From Saccharomonospora marina XMU15 (GTDB taxonomy: Bacteria > Actinomycetota > Actinomycetes > Mycobacteriales > Pseudonocardiaceae): DNA of 64,000 bases. Below the pieces are notes generated by a model that was given only the letters and a program-made list of their open reading frames with translations, was not told where the DNA came from and made no database searches. The stretch spans positions 5,708,427 through 5,772,426 of the forward strand of contig NZ_CM001439.1 of the NCBI RefSeq assembly GCF_000244955.1, read 5' to 3'. Positions 54,092 to 62,573 of the stretch are shown in pieces. The position numbers and the translations under genes were made by a program. Position 1 is the first letter of the stretch. Every line of letters begins with the position of its first letter.

Positions 54092-55525
54092 CTACAGGAT
54101 CGGCCGAGGCTGGTACGCCGCGGCGTCGGGGTAGCGCTTCAGGATCTCCTCGACCCTGCCGACGACCGCGTCGACTTGTGTGCGTGCCGTTCCCGTGAAC
54201 GAGAGCCGGTCGGCGAGCAGTTCCGCCAACTCGGCCCGCTCCAGCGGGATTCGATCGTCGGCCGCCAGGCGATCGAGCAGATCGTTGTCGGCCTGCCCTC
54301 GCTCGCGCATCGCCAACGCGACCGCCACGGCGTGTTCCTTGATCGCCTCGTGGGCGGTCTCCCTACCCACCCCGCCGCGAACGGCCGCCATGAGCACCCG
54401 CGTGGTCGCCAGAAACGGCAGGTAGCGGGCCAACTCGGCCTCGACGACGGCCGGGAACGCACCGAACTCGCCCAGCACGGTCAGGAACGTCTCCAGCAGG
54501 CCGTCGATGGCGAAGAACGCGTCCGGCAGCGCGACCCTGCGCACCACCGAGTCGGACACGTCGCCCTCGTTCCACTGATCGCCCGCGAGCTCTCCCACCA
54601 TGGCGAGGTGGCCGCGCAGCACAACGGCAAGGCCGTTGACCCGCTCGCAGGAGCGGGTGTTCATCTTGTGCGGCATCGCCGACGAACCGACCTGCCCCGG
54701 CTGGAATCCCTCGGTGACCAGCTCGTGGCCCGCCATGAGCCGGATGGTGGTGGCCAGATTGGACGGGGCGGCCGCCAGCTGCGCCAGTGCCGACACCACC
54801 TCGAAGTCCAGCGACCGGGGGTAGATCTGGCCGACGCTGGTCAGTACCCGCTCGAAGCCGAGGTGGGCGGCAACGCGCCGCTCCAGCTCGGCCAGCACGG
54901 CGGGGTCACCGCCGAGCAGGTCGAGCATGTCCTGTGCCGTGCCGACCGGCCCCTTGACACCGCGCAACGGGTAGCGGGCGAGCAACCCCTCCAGCCGCTC
55001 GAAGGCGACCAGCAGCTCGTCGGCCACGGTCGCGAACCGCTTGCCGAGGGTGGTGGCCTGAGCGGCGACGTTGTGCGAGCGGCCTGCCAGCACCAGGTCG
55101 GCGTGTTCGGTAGCGAGCGCGCCGAGCCTGGCCAGCACCGCCACCACCCGGTCGCGCACCAGCTCCAGCGAGCGGCGCACCTGCAACTGCTCGACGTTCT
55201 CGGTGAGGTCGCGCGAGGTCATGCCCTTGTGGATGTGCTCGTGCCCGGCGAGCGCGTTGAACTCCTCGATGCGCGCCTTCACGTCGTGGCGCGTCACCCG
55301 CTCCCGTTCGGCGACGGAGCCGAGGTCGACGCGGTCGAGCACGCGCTCGTAGTCGGCGAGCACCCGCTCGGGCACGGCCACGCCCAGTTCGGCCTGCGCA
55401 CGCAGCACGGCGAGCCACAACTGCCGCTCCAGCCTGACCTTGTGCTCCGGTGACCACAGCGCCACCAGCTCGGGCGAGGCGTAGCGGCCCGCGAGGACGT
55501 TCGGTATCCGAGGCTTATCGGTCAC
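54092..55525 (-). CDS. purB: Adenylosuccinate lyase PurB, 477 aa
   Basis: Eliminates fumarate from SAICAR and adenylosuccinate. Full-length: MVALWSPEHKVRLERQLWLAVLRAQAELG-like start, EEFNALAGHEHIHKGMTSRDLTENVEQLQ, and the signature QVGSSAMPHKMNTRSCERV with the catalytic Ser loop. Normal family length. It is upstream of the tauE-like gene. Confidence 0.95.
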   Translation of the reverse strand: MTDKPRIPNVLAGRYASPELVALWSPEHKVRLERQLWLAVLRAQAELGVAVPERVLADYERVLDRVDLGSVAERERVTRHDVKARIEEFNALAGHEHIHKGMTSRDLTENVEQLQVRRSLELVRDRVVAVLARLGALATEHADLVLAGRSHNVAAQATTLGKRFATVADELLVAFERLEGLLARYPLRGVKGPVGTAQDMLDLLGGDPAVLAELERRVAAHLGFERVLTSVGQIYPRSLDFEVVSALAQLAAAPSNLATTIRLMAGHELVTEGFQPGQVGSSAMPHKMNTRSCERVNGLAVVLRGHLAMVGELAGDQWNEGDVSDSVVRRVALPDAFFAIDGLLETFLTVLGEFGAFPAVVEAELARYLPFLATTRVLMAAVRGGVGRETAHEAIKEHAVAVALAMRERGQADNDLLDRLAADDRIPLERAELAELLADRLSFTGTARTQVDAVVGRVEEILKRYPDAAAYQPRPIL

Positions 55526-55589
55526 GCTCGTCAGGCTATCCGGCCTGCCTGGTCACATTCGCGCCACCGGGGTGGTCACAACTCGATAC

Positions 55590-56171
55590 TCAATCGCTGA
55601 GCGCATCGCGCAGCATCCGGGCGGCGACCGCCCTCGGGTCGGGGTCCACCTCGATGAGGGCGTTGACCACGGCACCGTCCACCAAGGCGATGAGCTGTTC
55701 CAGCCGCCGCGCGTCCACCTCGACACCTGACCTGACAAAGCTCTCGGTCAACAGTTCCCGCAGTTCGGCGGCCAGCGTGCGCATCAGCGGACGCAGGTAT
55801 GGCCTGCGGCCGGTACCCACCAGCCGCTCGTACCGCAGCAGCACCGCGTCGTAGTCGGGGTCGGCGCCGAGCAACTGGTCCAGCACCAGCTCCACCAGGG
55901 TGTCCACGCCACGTTGCTCGACGCTCAGCCCGGCGAGCCGCTCCCGACCGCGGGCGAGTTCGGAGCGGCCGTAGTGCTCCATGGCTGCGTACACCAGGTC
56001 GTCGAGCGAGTCGAAGTAGTAGGTGGTCGAGGCCAGCGGAAGGCCCGCGCGATCGGCTACCGCGCGGTGCCGGATCGCGTCGAAACCGCCCTCCACAAGC
56101 AGCTGTGCCGCGGCGGCGACAAGCGCGGCCCGCCGCCGCTCGCCCTTCGGCGTGCTCGCTGCTGACGTCAT
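55590..56171 (-). CDS. TetR-family regulator, 193 aa
   Basis: HTH PKGERRRAALVAAAAQLLVEGGFDAIRHRAVADRAGLPLASTTYYFDSLDDLVYAAMEH, then ligand-binding helices with VLDQLLGADPDYDAVLLRYERL. The target is not obvious: it precedes purB in the same direction, 64 nt before its start. No clear operator was spotted. Confidence 0.9.
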   Translation of the reverse strand: MTSAASTPKGERRRAALVAAAAQLLVEGGFDAIRHRAVADRAGLPLASTTYYFDSLDDLVYAAMEHYGRSELARGRERLAGLSVEQRGVDTLVELVLDQLLGADPDYDAVLLRYERLVGTGRRPYLRPLMRTLAAELRELLTESFVRSGVEVDARRLEQLIALVDGAVVNALIEVDPDPRAVAARMLRDALSD

Positions 56172-56233
56172 GGCCGGCTAGTCTGCCAGCCCGGCCAGCC
56201 CCTCACCGGTTGGCTCCCGCCGCGGCCGGCGGT

Positions 56234-56920
56234 TCAGAACCGGGTGGCCAGCGCGGCGGCGACGCGTTCCAGCCGGTCGGCGAACGGCGCCGCGGTCGAT
56301 TCCGGTGCCGGGTTGCTGACCACGAGCAACGTGCCACCGTGCAGCGTTTCGCGCTCGGCGATCGCCGTGCCCTGCGGCTGCTGCGGCAGCTGCGGCGCCA
56401 CCCCCGGTGCCACCAGCACCACTGAGACCGTCCCCCCCACGACGCGGTAGGCCGCGGCGCGGGAACCGGCGGGACACACGGGGCTCGCCGAAGCCTGCTC
56501 GGCAGCGCCGACCGGGAGCTCGCCCGCGAGGGCAGCGGCGAGCTCCCGGTCGGCCTGTTCGCACCGTCCGGTGCTGTCGGCCCGAGGGCCGTCCTCCCCT
56601 GCCTCGCCGCCCTGCTTCGGCGAGACACCGGGGAAGCCTTCGATGCTGGGGGGACGTACCCGGCCATCACCCGGTTGCCCCTGTTCCGGCGCGAGCGCGG
56701 GGGTGACAGTCCCGGTTTCCGAGCCGCCGCCGAGGAGCACACCCAAGCCGCCGCCGACCCCGGCGACCAGCACGACGGCGGCGGCCACTCCCGCGACGGC
56801 CGTGCGCCGCCTGGCTGCCGTCCTGCGCGAGGCGGTGACCACGTCCTGCGCGGTGAAGGTCGGTTCGGGCGGCTCGCCCGGCGCCTCGCGGAACAGTTGC
56901 CGCAGCTCACCCTCGTCCAC
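56234..56920 (-). CDS. Single-pass membrane protein, probable anti-sigma or sigma-associated, 228 aa
   Basis: N-terminal cytosolic EGELRQLFREAPGEPPEPTFTAQDVVTASRRTAARRR, then one helix (AVAGVAAAVVLVAGVGGGLGVLLGG) and an extracellular Pro/Gly-rich part with two Cys (RCEQAD, PVCPAGS). The VxAxS(R)R-like basic N-terminus before the helix is seen in membrane partners of SigE-family ECF factors. The role as an anti-sigma factor is inferred from the 14-nt overlap with the sigma gene. The start is GTG 56920. Confidence 0.7.
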   Translation of the reverse strand: MDEGELRQLFREAPGEPPEPTFTAQDVVTASRRTAARRRTAVAGVAAAVVLVAGVGGGLGVLLGGGSETGTVTPALAPEQGQPGDGRVRPPSIEGFPGVSPKQGGEAGEDGPRADSTGRCEQADRELAAALAGELPVGAAEQASASPVCPAGSRAAAYRVVGGTVSVVLVAPGVAPQLPQQPQGTAIAERETLHGGTLLVVSNPAPESTAAPFADRLERVAAALATRF

Positions 56921-57422
56921 GCGTGTCCACCTCCTCTCCGAGCGCCTCGCGCAGGTTCGCCAGCCCCCGCGCGGTCTGGCTCTTCACGTTTCCCTCGCTG
57001 CACCCGAGAACCCGGGCGACCCCGCCGACGTCGAGTCCCTCGAAGTACCGCAGCACGAGCACCGCCCGCTGCCTGGACGGAACCTTCCGCAGACCCGCGA
57101 GCAGGTCCTCACGGGTCGCGACGCGGTCGGCCAGCGCACCGTCCACATCCGGTGGTTCGGGAAGCTCCTCGGCCTGCCGCTCCCTGCGCCAGGGACGGCG
57201 CGACTCGTCGATCGCCGCCCGTACCAGCGTTTTGCGCAGGTAGGCGTCGGTCGCCGCCCGGTCGCGGATCTTGCGCCACCGCCGGTGCAGCGCGACGAAC
57301 GCCGTCTGCGCGAGATCGTCGGCGCGGTGCCAATCGCCACAGAGCATGTACGCGGTCCGGCGCACGGAGTCCCGCTTAGCAGCGAAGTACTCCGCGAACT
57401 CCTGCTCGTCGCGGTGGTCCAC
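56907..57422 (-). CDS. ECF RNA polymerase sigma factor, SigE family, 171 aa
   Basis: Region 2 FAEYFAAKRDSVRRTAYMLCGDWHRADDLAQTAFVALHRRWRK and region 4 VPSRQRAVLVLRYFEGLDVGGVARVLGCSEGNVKSQTARGLANLREAL. The linker EELPEPPDVDGALADRV is short. Start GTG 57422 with GGAGA is preferred; 57488 is the alternative and would precede the promoter's start site. It is divergent from the threonine aldolase gene. Confidence 0.9.
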   Translation of the reverse strand: MDHRDEQEFAEYFAAKRDSVRRTAYMLCGDWHRADDLAQTAFVALHRRWRKIRDRAATDAYLRKTLVRAAIDESRRPWRRERQAEELPEPPDVDGALADRVATREDLLAGLRKVPSRQRAVLVLRYFEGLDVGGVARVLGCSEGNVKSQTARGLANLREALGEEVDTRGRG

Positions 57423-57458
57423 GCGATGGTCTCCGGTCGGTTGTGTTGTCTGGTTCAA

Positions 57459-57485
57459 GGACGGAGCGACCCCGCCCAAAGGTTG
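57459..57485 (-). promoter_or_regulatory. ECF-type promoter, probably autoregulatory
   Basis: On the minus strand CAACC (complement of 57481-57485) and CGTCC (complement of 57459-57463) are separated by 17 nt, the layout of ECF-sigma promoters (AACC and CGT boxes). It would give a leader of roughly 30 nt before GTG 57422. Confidence 0.5.
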
Positions 57486-57493
57486 CACGAGTC

Positions 57494-57525
57494 CACAACA
57501 CGGCGCCTGCCCGGTGCCTGTTGTG
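57494..57525. promoter_or_regulatory. Imperfect inverted repeat CACAACA...TGTTGTG
   Basis: CACAACA (57494-57500) and TGTTGTG (57519-57525) flank a partly self-complementary GGCGCC/GGTGCC centre. The element lies in the divergent gap between the sigma and threonine aldolase genes and may be a hairpin or an operator. Confidence 0.4.
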
Positions 57526-57556
57526 AGATCAACTAACCGTGTGATGTGATCGAGCT

Positions 57557-58588
57557 GTGACCTTGGGAACGCTTCCGCCCATCGACCTCCGTTCGGACAC
57601 CATCACGCGGCCCGATGACGCGATGCGTGCGGCGATGGCGCGGGCGGAGGTCGGCGACAACGTCATCGACACCGACCCCACCATCCGCGAGTTGGAGGAA
57701 CGCGCCGCGGACGTGCTCGCGACAGCCTCGGCACTGTGGACGCCCAGCGGCACGATGGCCAACCTCATCGCGCTCAGCGTGCACCTGCGCCGAGGCGACC
57801 GCTTCCTCGCCACACGCGGCGCTCACGTGTTGACGAACGAACTGGGCTCGGCCGCCTGGCTCGCGGGCGGGATGCCCGAGCCGCTCGAACACGACGCGGG
57901 ACCGGGCAGACCCACACCCGCGGCGGTGCGGGCGGCCGCGGGCACCAGATCGGGCCCCTACTACGTGCTCAGGACAACGCTGCTGTGCCTGGAGAACACC
58001 CACAACGCCGCGGGCGGCGCCATCACACCGCCGGACGAGCACGCGCAACTGGTTGCGGCGGCCAGGGACGTGGGACTGAACGTGCACCTCGACGGTGCAC
58101 GGCTGTGGAACGCGGCGGCCGCGCTCGGGCTACCGCCCGCCGCACTCACCGTCGGCGTTGACACCGTGTCGGCCTGTTTCAGCAAGGGACTCGGCGCCCC
58201 CGTGGGTTCGGTCGTGGCGGGCAGCGCCGAGTTCGTGGACGAAGCAAGGCGCGTGCGGCAGATGCTCGGTGGCGGGGTCAGGCAGGGCGGCGTGCTCGCC
58301 GCCGCCTGTCTCGTGGCGCTCGACCGTGTCGGTGAGCTCGCCGAGGACCACGAGAAGGCCACCGCACTGGCCACCGGACTCGCCGAACTCGGCTGGAGCG
58401 TCGGCGAGCCGCAGACCAACATCGTGCTGGCCGCCGTGCCCGACGTGCGGCTCACGCTCGAATCACTGCGCGAACGCGGCGTGCTCGCACTGCCGATGGC
58501 GGGCAAGGTCCGGTTCGTGCTGCACCGGGACGTGACGGCAGCAGACGTGGACGAGGTACTGCGGCGGATCAAGGAGGGCGACCGGTGA
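57557..58588 (+). CDS. Low-specificity L-threonine aldolase, 343 aa
   Basis: PLP-dependent cleavage of threonine to glycine and acetaldehyde. LRSDTITRPDDAMRAAMARAEVGDN at the start, ALWTPSGTMANLIAL, LNVHLDGARLWNAAAALG, and the PLP lysine Lys210 in FSKGLGAPVGSVVAGS. The end DEVLRRI is typical. GTG 57557. Normal family length. It overlaps the HAD gene by 4 nt. Confidence 0.92.
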   Translation: MTLGTLPPIDLRSDTITRPDDAMRAAMARAEVGDNVIDTDPTIRELEERAADVLATASALWTPSGTMANLIALSVHLRRGDRFLATRGAHVLTNELGSAAWLAGGMPEPLEHDAGPGRPTPAAVRAAAGTRSGPYYVLRTTLLCLENTHNAAGGAITPPDEHAQLVAAARDVGLNVHLDGARLWNAAAALGLPPAALTVGVDTVSACFSKGLGAPVGSVVAGSAEFVDEARRVRQMLGGGVRQGGVLAAACLVALDRVGELAEDHEKATALATGLAELGWSVGEPQTNIVLAAVPDVRLTLESLRERGVLALPMAGKVRFVLHRDVTAADVDEVLRRIKEGDR

Positions 58589-59166
58589 CCGGTCGATGGG
58601 TCGTCTTCGACTACGGGGAGGTGCTGTGCTCGCGCACAACGGCGTTGCCGGTGCTGGCGCGGCGGCTGAACGTGTCGGAGGAGGATTTCCGGCGCGCGTA
58701 CTGGGCCCACCGTGACGCCTACGACCGGGGCGCCTCCGACACCGACTACTGGCAGGCGGTCGGCGACACCGTCGGTGTGGACGTCGACGAGCCGACGGTC
58801 ATGGAACTGACGCGCATCGACATCCAGGGCTGGTCGAGAGTCGAACCGAGCAGTGTGCGGCTGCTGCGGACACTTTCTGCGGCGGGCTCGCCGCTGGCCC
58901 TGCTGTCGAACGCGCCCGCATCGTTCGCCCGGTTCGCCGGACGCCAACCGTGGGCACAGCACTTCCGGGTTCGGTTGTTCTCGGGCGAGTTGAGGATGGC
59001 CAAACCCGACGCCGAGATCTTCGAGTTGTTGCTGTCCCGGCTGGACTGCGACCCCGGCGAGTGCGTGTTCCTCGACGATCGCGAAGCCAACGTGGCGGCA
59101 GCCCGCGCGGCCGGGCTGCGCGCCCACATCTGGCAGGGCGCCGAAGCGGCGCACGCGCTGCTGTAG
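58585..59166 (+). CDS. HAD-superfamily hydrolase, 193 aa
   Basis: VVFDYGEVLCSR (nucleophile Asp in the DYGEV loop), PLALLSNAPASFARF, and MAKPDAEIFELLLSRLDCDPGECVFLDDREANVAAARAAGL with the conserved Lys and DD of HAD motifs III-IV. Probably a phosphatase/dehalogenase-like enzyme; substrate unknown. GTG 58585 overlaps the threonine aldolase gene. Confidence 0.88.
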   Translation: MTGRWVVFDYGEVLCSRTTALPVLARRLNVSEEDFRRAYWAHRDAYDRGASDTDYWQAVGDTVGVDVDEPTVMELTRIDIQGWSRVEPSSVRLLRTLSAAGSPLALLSNAPASFARFAGRQPWAQHFRVRLFSGELRMAKPDAEIFELLLSRLDCDPGECVFLDDREANVAAARAAGLRAHIWQGAEAAHALL

Positions 59167-59179
59167 CGTCGCGGCCTGC

Positions 59180-59530
59180 TCAGACCAGTCCCAGCAGCAC
59201 CGCGTTGGCAACCGCGAGCACCCCAAGTGCGGCGGGCGGCGCGGCCAGAGCCGGGGGATCACCTGCCCTCACGTGCCTTGCCACGGTCGCGACCAGTAGG
59301 AACACCAGCCCGATCGAAGCGGCCAAACCGGCGGGGCGCACCCACAGGCCCGCGATCAGACCTGCCGCGGCCGCGAGTTCGAGCGCGCCGATCGCCCTGC
59401 TCACGCCTGCCGAAAGACCGAGGTGCTCGGAGTAGGCCCGCATCGGCTTCGCCCCGGCCAGCCGGGCGCCGCCCGCGCCAACGAACGCGATCGTCAGCAG
59501 CAGCGAGAGCACCCCGACGACGATCGACAT
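59180..59530 (-). CDS. DoxX-family membrane protein, 116 aa
   Basis: Four hydrophobic helices (IVVGVLSLLLTIAFVGAGGARL, AIGALELAAAAGLIAGLW, LAASIGLVFLLVATVARHV, LGVLAVANAVLLGL) in the DoxX-like pattern. The start at 59530 is favoured over the longer frame because the first helix then follows directly. Function unknown. Confidence 0.8.
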   Translation of the reverse strand: MSIVVGVLSLLLTIAFVGAGGARLAGAKPMRAYSEHLGLSAGVSRAIGALELAAAAGLIAGLWVRPAGLAASIGLVFLLVATVARHVRAGDPPALAAPPAALGVLAVANAVLLGLV

Positions 59531-59543
59531 GCTCGCCGGTCGA

Positions 59544-59729
59544 TCAGGAACGGATCTGCTTGTTCTTGCCGCCACCCTTGATAGCGCCGTACGCCGCCGT
59601 GCCGAGGAACGCGGCCCCCGCGATCAACGCGATCCAGAACACCGCCTCCACGAGAAAGCCGATGACGGAACCGATCACCATGAACGCGACCCACGCCAGG
59701 AGCAGACCCCCGACAATCTTCCAGAACAT
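59544..59729 (-). CDS. Small membrane protein, 61 aa
   Basis: Hydrophobic MFWKIVGGLLLAWVAFMVIGSVIGFLVEAVFWIALIAG, about two helices, with a basic Lys/Asn end. GGAGGAAG precedes the ATG. A longer frame exists but lacks any similarity. Conserved-looking small protein of unknown function. Confidence 0.75.
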   Translation of the reverse strand: MFWKIVGGLLLAWVAFMVIGSVIGFLVEAVFWIALIAGAAFLGTAAYGAIKGGGKNKQIRS

Positions 59730-59816
59730 GTGCTTCCTCCGCTGCTGTCGCGTGTAACCCTTCGCTGACTCCAGCGTGGCACGGGTTGGGCGCGGCTGGC
59801 GCCATACCAGGTCAAC

Positions 59817-59847
59817 GTTCAGGGAGAACTCGGGGTTCCCCCTGAAC
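59817..59847 (-). terminator. Terminator hairpin of the aspB-like gene
   Basis: GTTCAGGGAGAAC (59817-59829) pairs with GTTCCCCCTGAAC (59835-59847): 13 bp with one mismatch and a 5-nt loop, starting 3 nt after the stop codon of the gene at 59851. Confidence 0.65.
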
Positions 59848-59850
59848 AGG

Positions 59851-61014
59851 TCACAGCCAGCCGCCCAACCTGCGAACCCCCTCGGCCACCTCGGCCTGCG
59901 ACCCCGCGAAGGAGAACCGCACGAAACGTCCACCGTTCACCGGATCGAAGTCGATTCCCGGTGTAATGGCCACTCCGGTGTCGGCGAGCAGCCGCTGGCA
60001 CCAGCTGAGGCTGTCGTCGGTGTGTGCCGAAACGTCGACATAGGCGTAGAACGCGCCGTCCACCGGCGCCACCCGGTCCAGGCCGATCCCGGCCAGCCCG
60101 CTGAGCAACACGTCGCGGTTGCCCCGGTAGCGGGCGACGTTGCCGTCGAGTTCTGCGTAGGACTCCTGCGTGAACGCCGCGATCGCAGCGTGCTGGGCGA
60201 GCGCGGGAGGGCAGATGTTGAAGTTGCCGGTGAGCACATCCACCGCACGGTGCAGCCGCTGCGGCACGAGCATCCAGCCGAGCCGCCAGCCGGTCATCGC
60301 GAAGTACTTGGAGAACGAGCCGAGCACGATCGCCTCGTTCGAAGTCTGCCACGCGCAGCCGACCTCGGACTCGTAGGAGATGCCGTGGTAGATCTCGTCG
60401 CTGATCAGCTGCACACCGCGCGCCGAGCACCAGCCCGCGATGGCGGCCAGCTCACCGGGTGGCAGTACCGTGCCGGTCGGGTTGCTCGGGCTTGCCACCA
60501 CGAGGCCCTTGATGTCACCGAGTTCGTCGAGCAGTTCGGTGGTGGGCTGGAACCGCGTGTCCTCGCCGACCGCGAACTCGACCACCTCGCAACCGAGCGC
60601 CGACAGCAGGTTGCGGTAGGCCGGGTAGCCGGGCCGGGCCATCGCCACCCGATCTCCCACGTCGAACGCGGCCAGGAACGCCAGCAGGAAACCGCCGGAG
60701 GAGCCGGTGGTGACGATGACGTCGGCCTCACTCACCTCCAGCGAGTAGGACCGTTCGTAGTGCCCGGCGATCGCCTCGCGCAACCGGGGGATTCCCAACT
60801 GGACGGTGTAGCCGAGGTCGCCCTCGCGCAACGCCCGCTGCGCGGCCTCGATGACCGGGGACGGAGCCCCCGCCGTTGGCTGCCCCGCACACAACGAGAC
60901 GACGTCTCCGTGACTGCGCTGCCGCGCCTGCGCGGCTGAGAGCACCTCCATGACGTGGAACGGAGCGACGTCGCTGCGGTGGGAAGGGCCAGGGAACGGG
61001 GCGAACTCGACCAT
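59851..61014 (-). CDS. PLP-dependent aminotransferase class I/II, AspB-like (Rv3565-like), 387 aa
   Basis: Fold-type I aminotransferase: DVVSLCAGQPTAGAPSPVIEAA, LGYTVQLGIPRLREAIAGHYER, TTGSSGGFLLAFLAAFDVGDRVAMARPGYPAYRN, SPSNPTGTVLPP, DEIYHG, and PLP Lys236 in GSFSKYFAMTGWRLGW. Long blocks agree with M. tuberculosis AspB (Rv3565) as I recall it. Amino donor and acceptor are unknown. Start ATG 61014. A hairpin follows. Confidence 0.9.
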   Translation of the reverse strand: MVEFAPFPGPSHRSDVAPFHVMEVLSAAQARQRSHGDVVSLCAGQPTAGAPSPVIEAAQRALREGDLGYTVQLGIPRLREAIAGHYERSYSLEVSEADVIVTTGSSGGFLLAFLAAFDVGDRVAMARPGYPAYRNLLSALGCEVVEFAVGEDTRFQPTTELLDELGDIKGLVVASPSNPTGTVLPPGELAAIAGWCSARGVQLISDEIYHGISYESEVGCAWQTSNEAIVLGSFSKYFAMTGWRLGWMLVPQRLHRAVDVLTGNFNICPPALAQHAAIAAFTQESYAELDGNVARYRGNRDVLLSGLAGIGLDRVAPVDGAFYAYVDVSAHTDDSLSWCQRLLADTGVAITPGIDFDPVNGGRFVRFSFAGSQAEVAEGVRRLGGWL

Positions 61015-61052
61015 GCCGCCACCTTAGGTGCTCCCATCGGCAGCAGGGCCGG

Positions 61053-62177
61053 TCAGTAGCCCTGGTAGCCGCCGCCCGCCGCCATCGACTTCAACCCGGG
61101 GTGTCCCTCGAAACCACCGTAGCGGTCGAAGGTGTAGCGCACGCCCGCGACGATGTTGTCGACGGGGTTCCAGATGTCGCCGTGTCCGGGCAGCTTGTAG
61201 GCGTCGAAGGTCGGGTCGATGCACTGCATCAGCCCCTTGGAGGGGGTTCCCTTCGCCGCGTTGGAGTCCCAGTCGTTGAGCGCGTGCGGGTTCCCGCCCG
61301 ACTCCTTCTCGATGATCGTCCAGATCTCGTCGATGTTGTCCTCGGTGACCGGGATGCCGTTGGCACGCAGGATCTCGATCGCCTCGCGGATCCACTGCTC
61401 GACGTTGCCCGGCGGAGGCCCGCTCGAAGGGGGACCGCCGCTGGGACCGAGCCCGGCGAGCCCGCCGCCGGAGCCGGAACCGCCACCGGAACCGCCACCG
61501 CCGCCCGCGCCGCCACCCGATGTGGACTCCAGCGGTGAGTCGGCGGAACCGGGAGGTGAGACGGTGGAGAAGCCGCCGGACACCTGGGTCTTCATCAGCT
61601 CCTGCGCCCGCCTGATCGCCTCGCCCGACTGGCCCAGCAGGTCCTCGATGCGGCGTGCGGCCTGGCTCGCCGTGGTGCTGTTGGCCTCGCCCGCGGCGCG
61701 GATGATCTCCTCCGCCGTCGGTGAAGGCGGTGCGTCGCGATCGCCCTCGCGATAGGCGCGCAGCTGCGCCTCGGCGGCGTCGGCCCGCCGCTGCGCCTCG
61801 TTGTTGCGGTCGTCGATGCCGCGCCTCGCGTCGTGCTTGATGCTCTCGATCTGGCGTTTGGTATTCGCCAGCGTCTCCTGCAGCGAGGTCAGCTCCACGG
61901 CGACCTCGTCCAGTTTGTCCCTGACCTTGTTCCCCGCGTTGGCCACCTTGGCGACGTAGTCGAAGAACGCCTCGGCAGCGGGGCCTTCCCATACGCCGCC
62001 GTCCCGAAGCGGCGCCGCCGCGCCGGTAAGTGCCGCCGTGTGGTCCCCCGTGTTCCTCGACGCCTCGTCGAACTGCCGCGCGACCTCCTGGATCCGGCCG
62101 GGGTCCACTTTGTCCACCCTGGCGGCGGCACGCTCCACATCGGCCCACTCGGCCGGTATTCCCGCACCGGTCATCAC
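61053..62177 (-). CDS. ESX-type secreted lytic transglycosylase, 374 aa
   Basis: The first about 200 residues are helical WXG-like (ADVERAAARVDKVDPGRIQEVARQFDEAS, GGVWEGPAAEAFFDYVAKVANAGNKVRDKLDEVAVELTSL, with coiled coil). A Gly/Ser/Pro linker follows, then an SLT/goose-lysozyme-like domain with Glu292 in IIEKESGGNPHALN, DSNAAKGTPSKGLMQCIDPTFDAYKLPG and NIVAGVRYTFDRYGG. No Sec signal is present. It is coupled to an EspC-like gene and EspG, so it is probably exported by a type VII system to cut peptidoglycan. The domain fusion is a direct reading; its secretion is inferred. Confidence 0.85.
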   Translation of the reverse strand: MMTGAGIPAEWADVERAAARVDKVDPGRIQEVARQFDEASRNTGDHTAALTGAAAPLRDGGVWEGPAAEAFFDYVAKVANAGNKVRDKLDEVAVELTSLQETLANTKRQIESIKHDARRGIDDRNNEAQRRADAAEAQLRAYREGDRDAPPSPTAEEIIRAAGEANSTTASQAARRIEDLLGQSGEAIRRAQELMKTQVSGGFSTVSPPGSADSPLESTSGGGAGGGGGSGGGSGSGGGLAGLGPSGGPPSSGPPPGNVEQWIREAIEILRANGIPVTEDNIDEIWTIIEKESGGNPHALNDWDSNAAKGTPSKGLMQCIDPTFDAYKLPGHGDIWNPVDNIVAGVRYTFDRYGGFEGHPGLKSMAAGGGYQGY

Positions 62178-62485
62178 ATGTCCCGAAGGGTCAGGTTTTC
62201 GGCGGCGACGGTGTCGGTTTCGGTCATGGCACGCACCGCGTCGCGCACCGCCGCGCCCGCCGCCGATGCCAGGGAGGCCGCAGCCTCGAACTCCGCCCGC
62301 ATTCCCGTGGTGAACGAGTGAAGTGTCGCCGACACCTGCTCAGGGTTGTCGGCGTCCTCCACGTCACCGAACGGGCTTTCCCCCTCCACACCCCGCATGG
62401 CCGCCTTCGACCTGCGGAAGTCCTCGGCGACGCGATCGATCCGGCCCGCCGTGATGTTCATCGACTCGGCGTCGTACACCGGCAC
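62174..62485 (-). CDS. EspC/WXG-like ESX secretion-associated protein, 103 aa
   Basis: Small helical protein: VYDAESMNITAGRIDRVAEDFRRSKAAMRGVEGESPFGD and SATLHSFTTGMRAEFEAAASLASAAGAAVRDAVRAMTETD, typical of the ESX-1 secretion-associated (EspC, T7SS_ESX_EspC) group. GTG 62485 with AGGGGAGGA is the likely start. It overlaps the transglycosylase start by 4 nt. Confidence 0.82.
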   Translation of the reverse strand: MPVYDAESMNITAGRIDRVAEDFRRSKAAMRGVEGESPFGDVEDADNPEQVSATLHSFTTGMRAEFEAAASLASAAGAAVRDAVRAMTETDTVAAENLTLRDM

Positions 62486-62573
62486 CGTCTGATCCTCCCC
62501 TTCGCACCACTTCGGCTGGCGCCGATACGACGTCCACTCCACCCCGGTGGTTCCTTGCTCCCGGTGGGCATGT

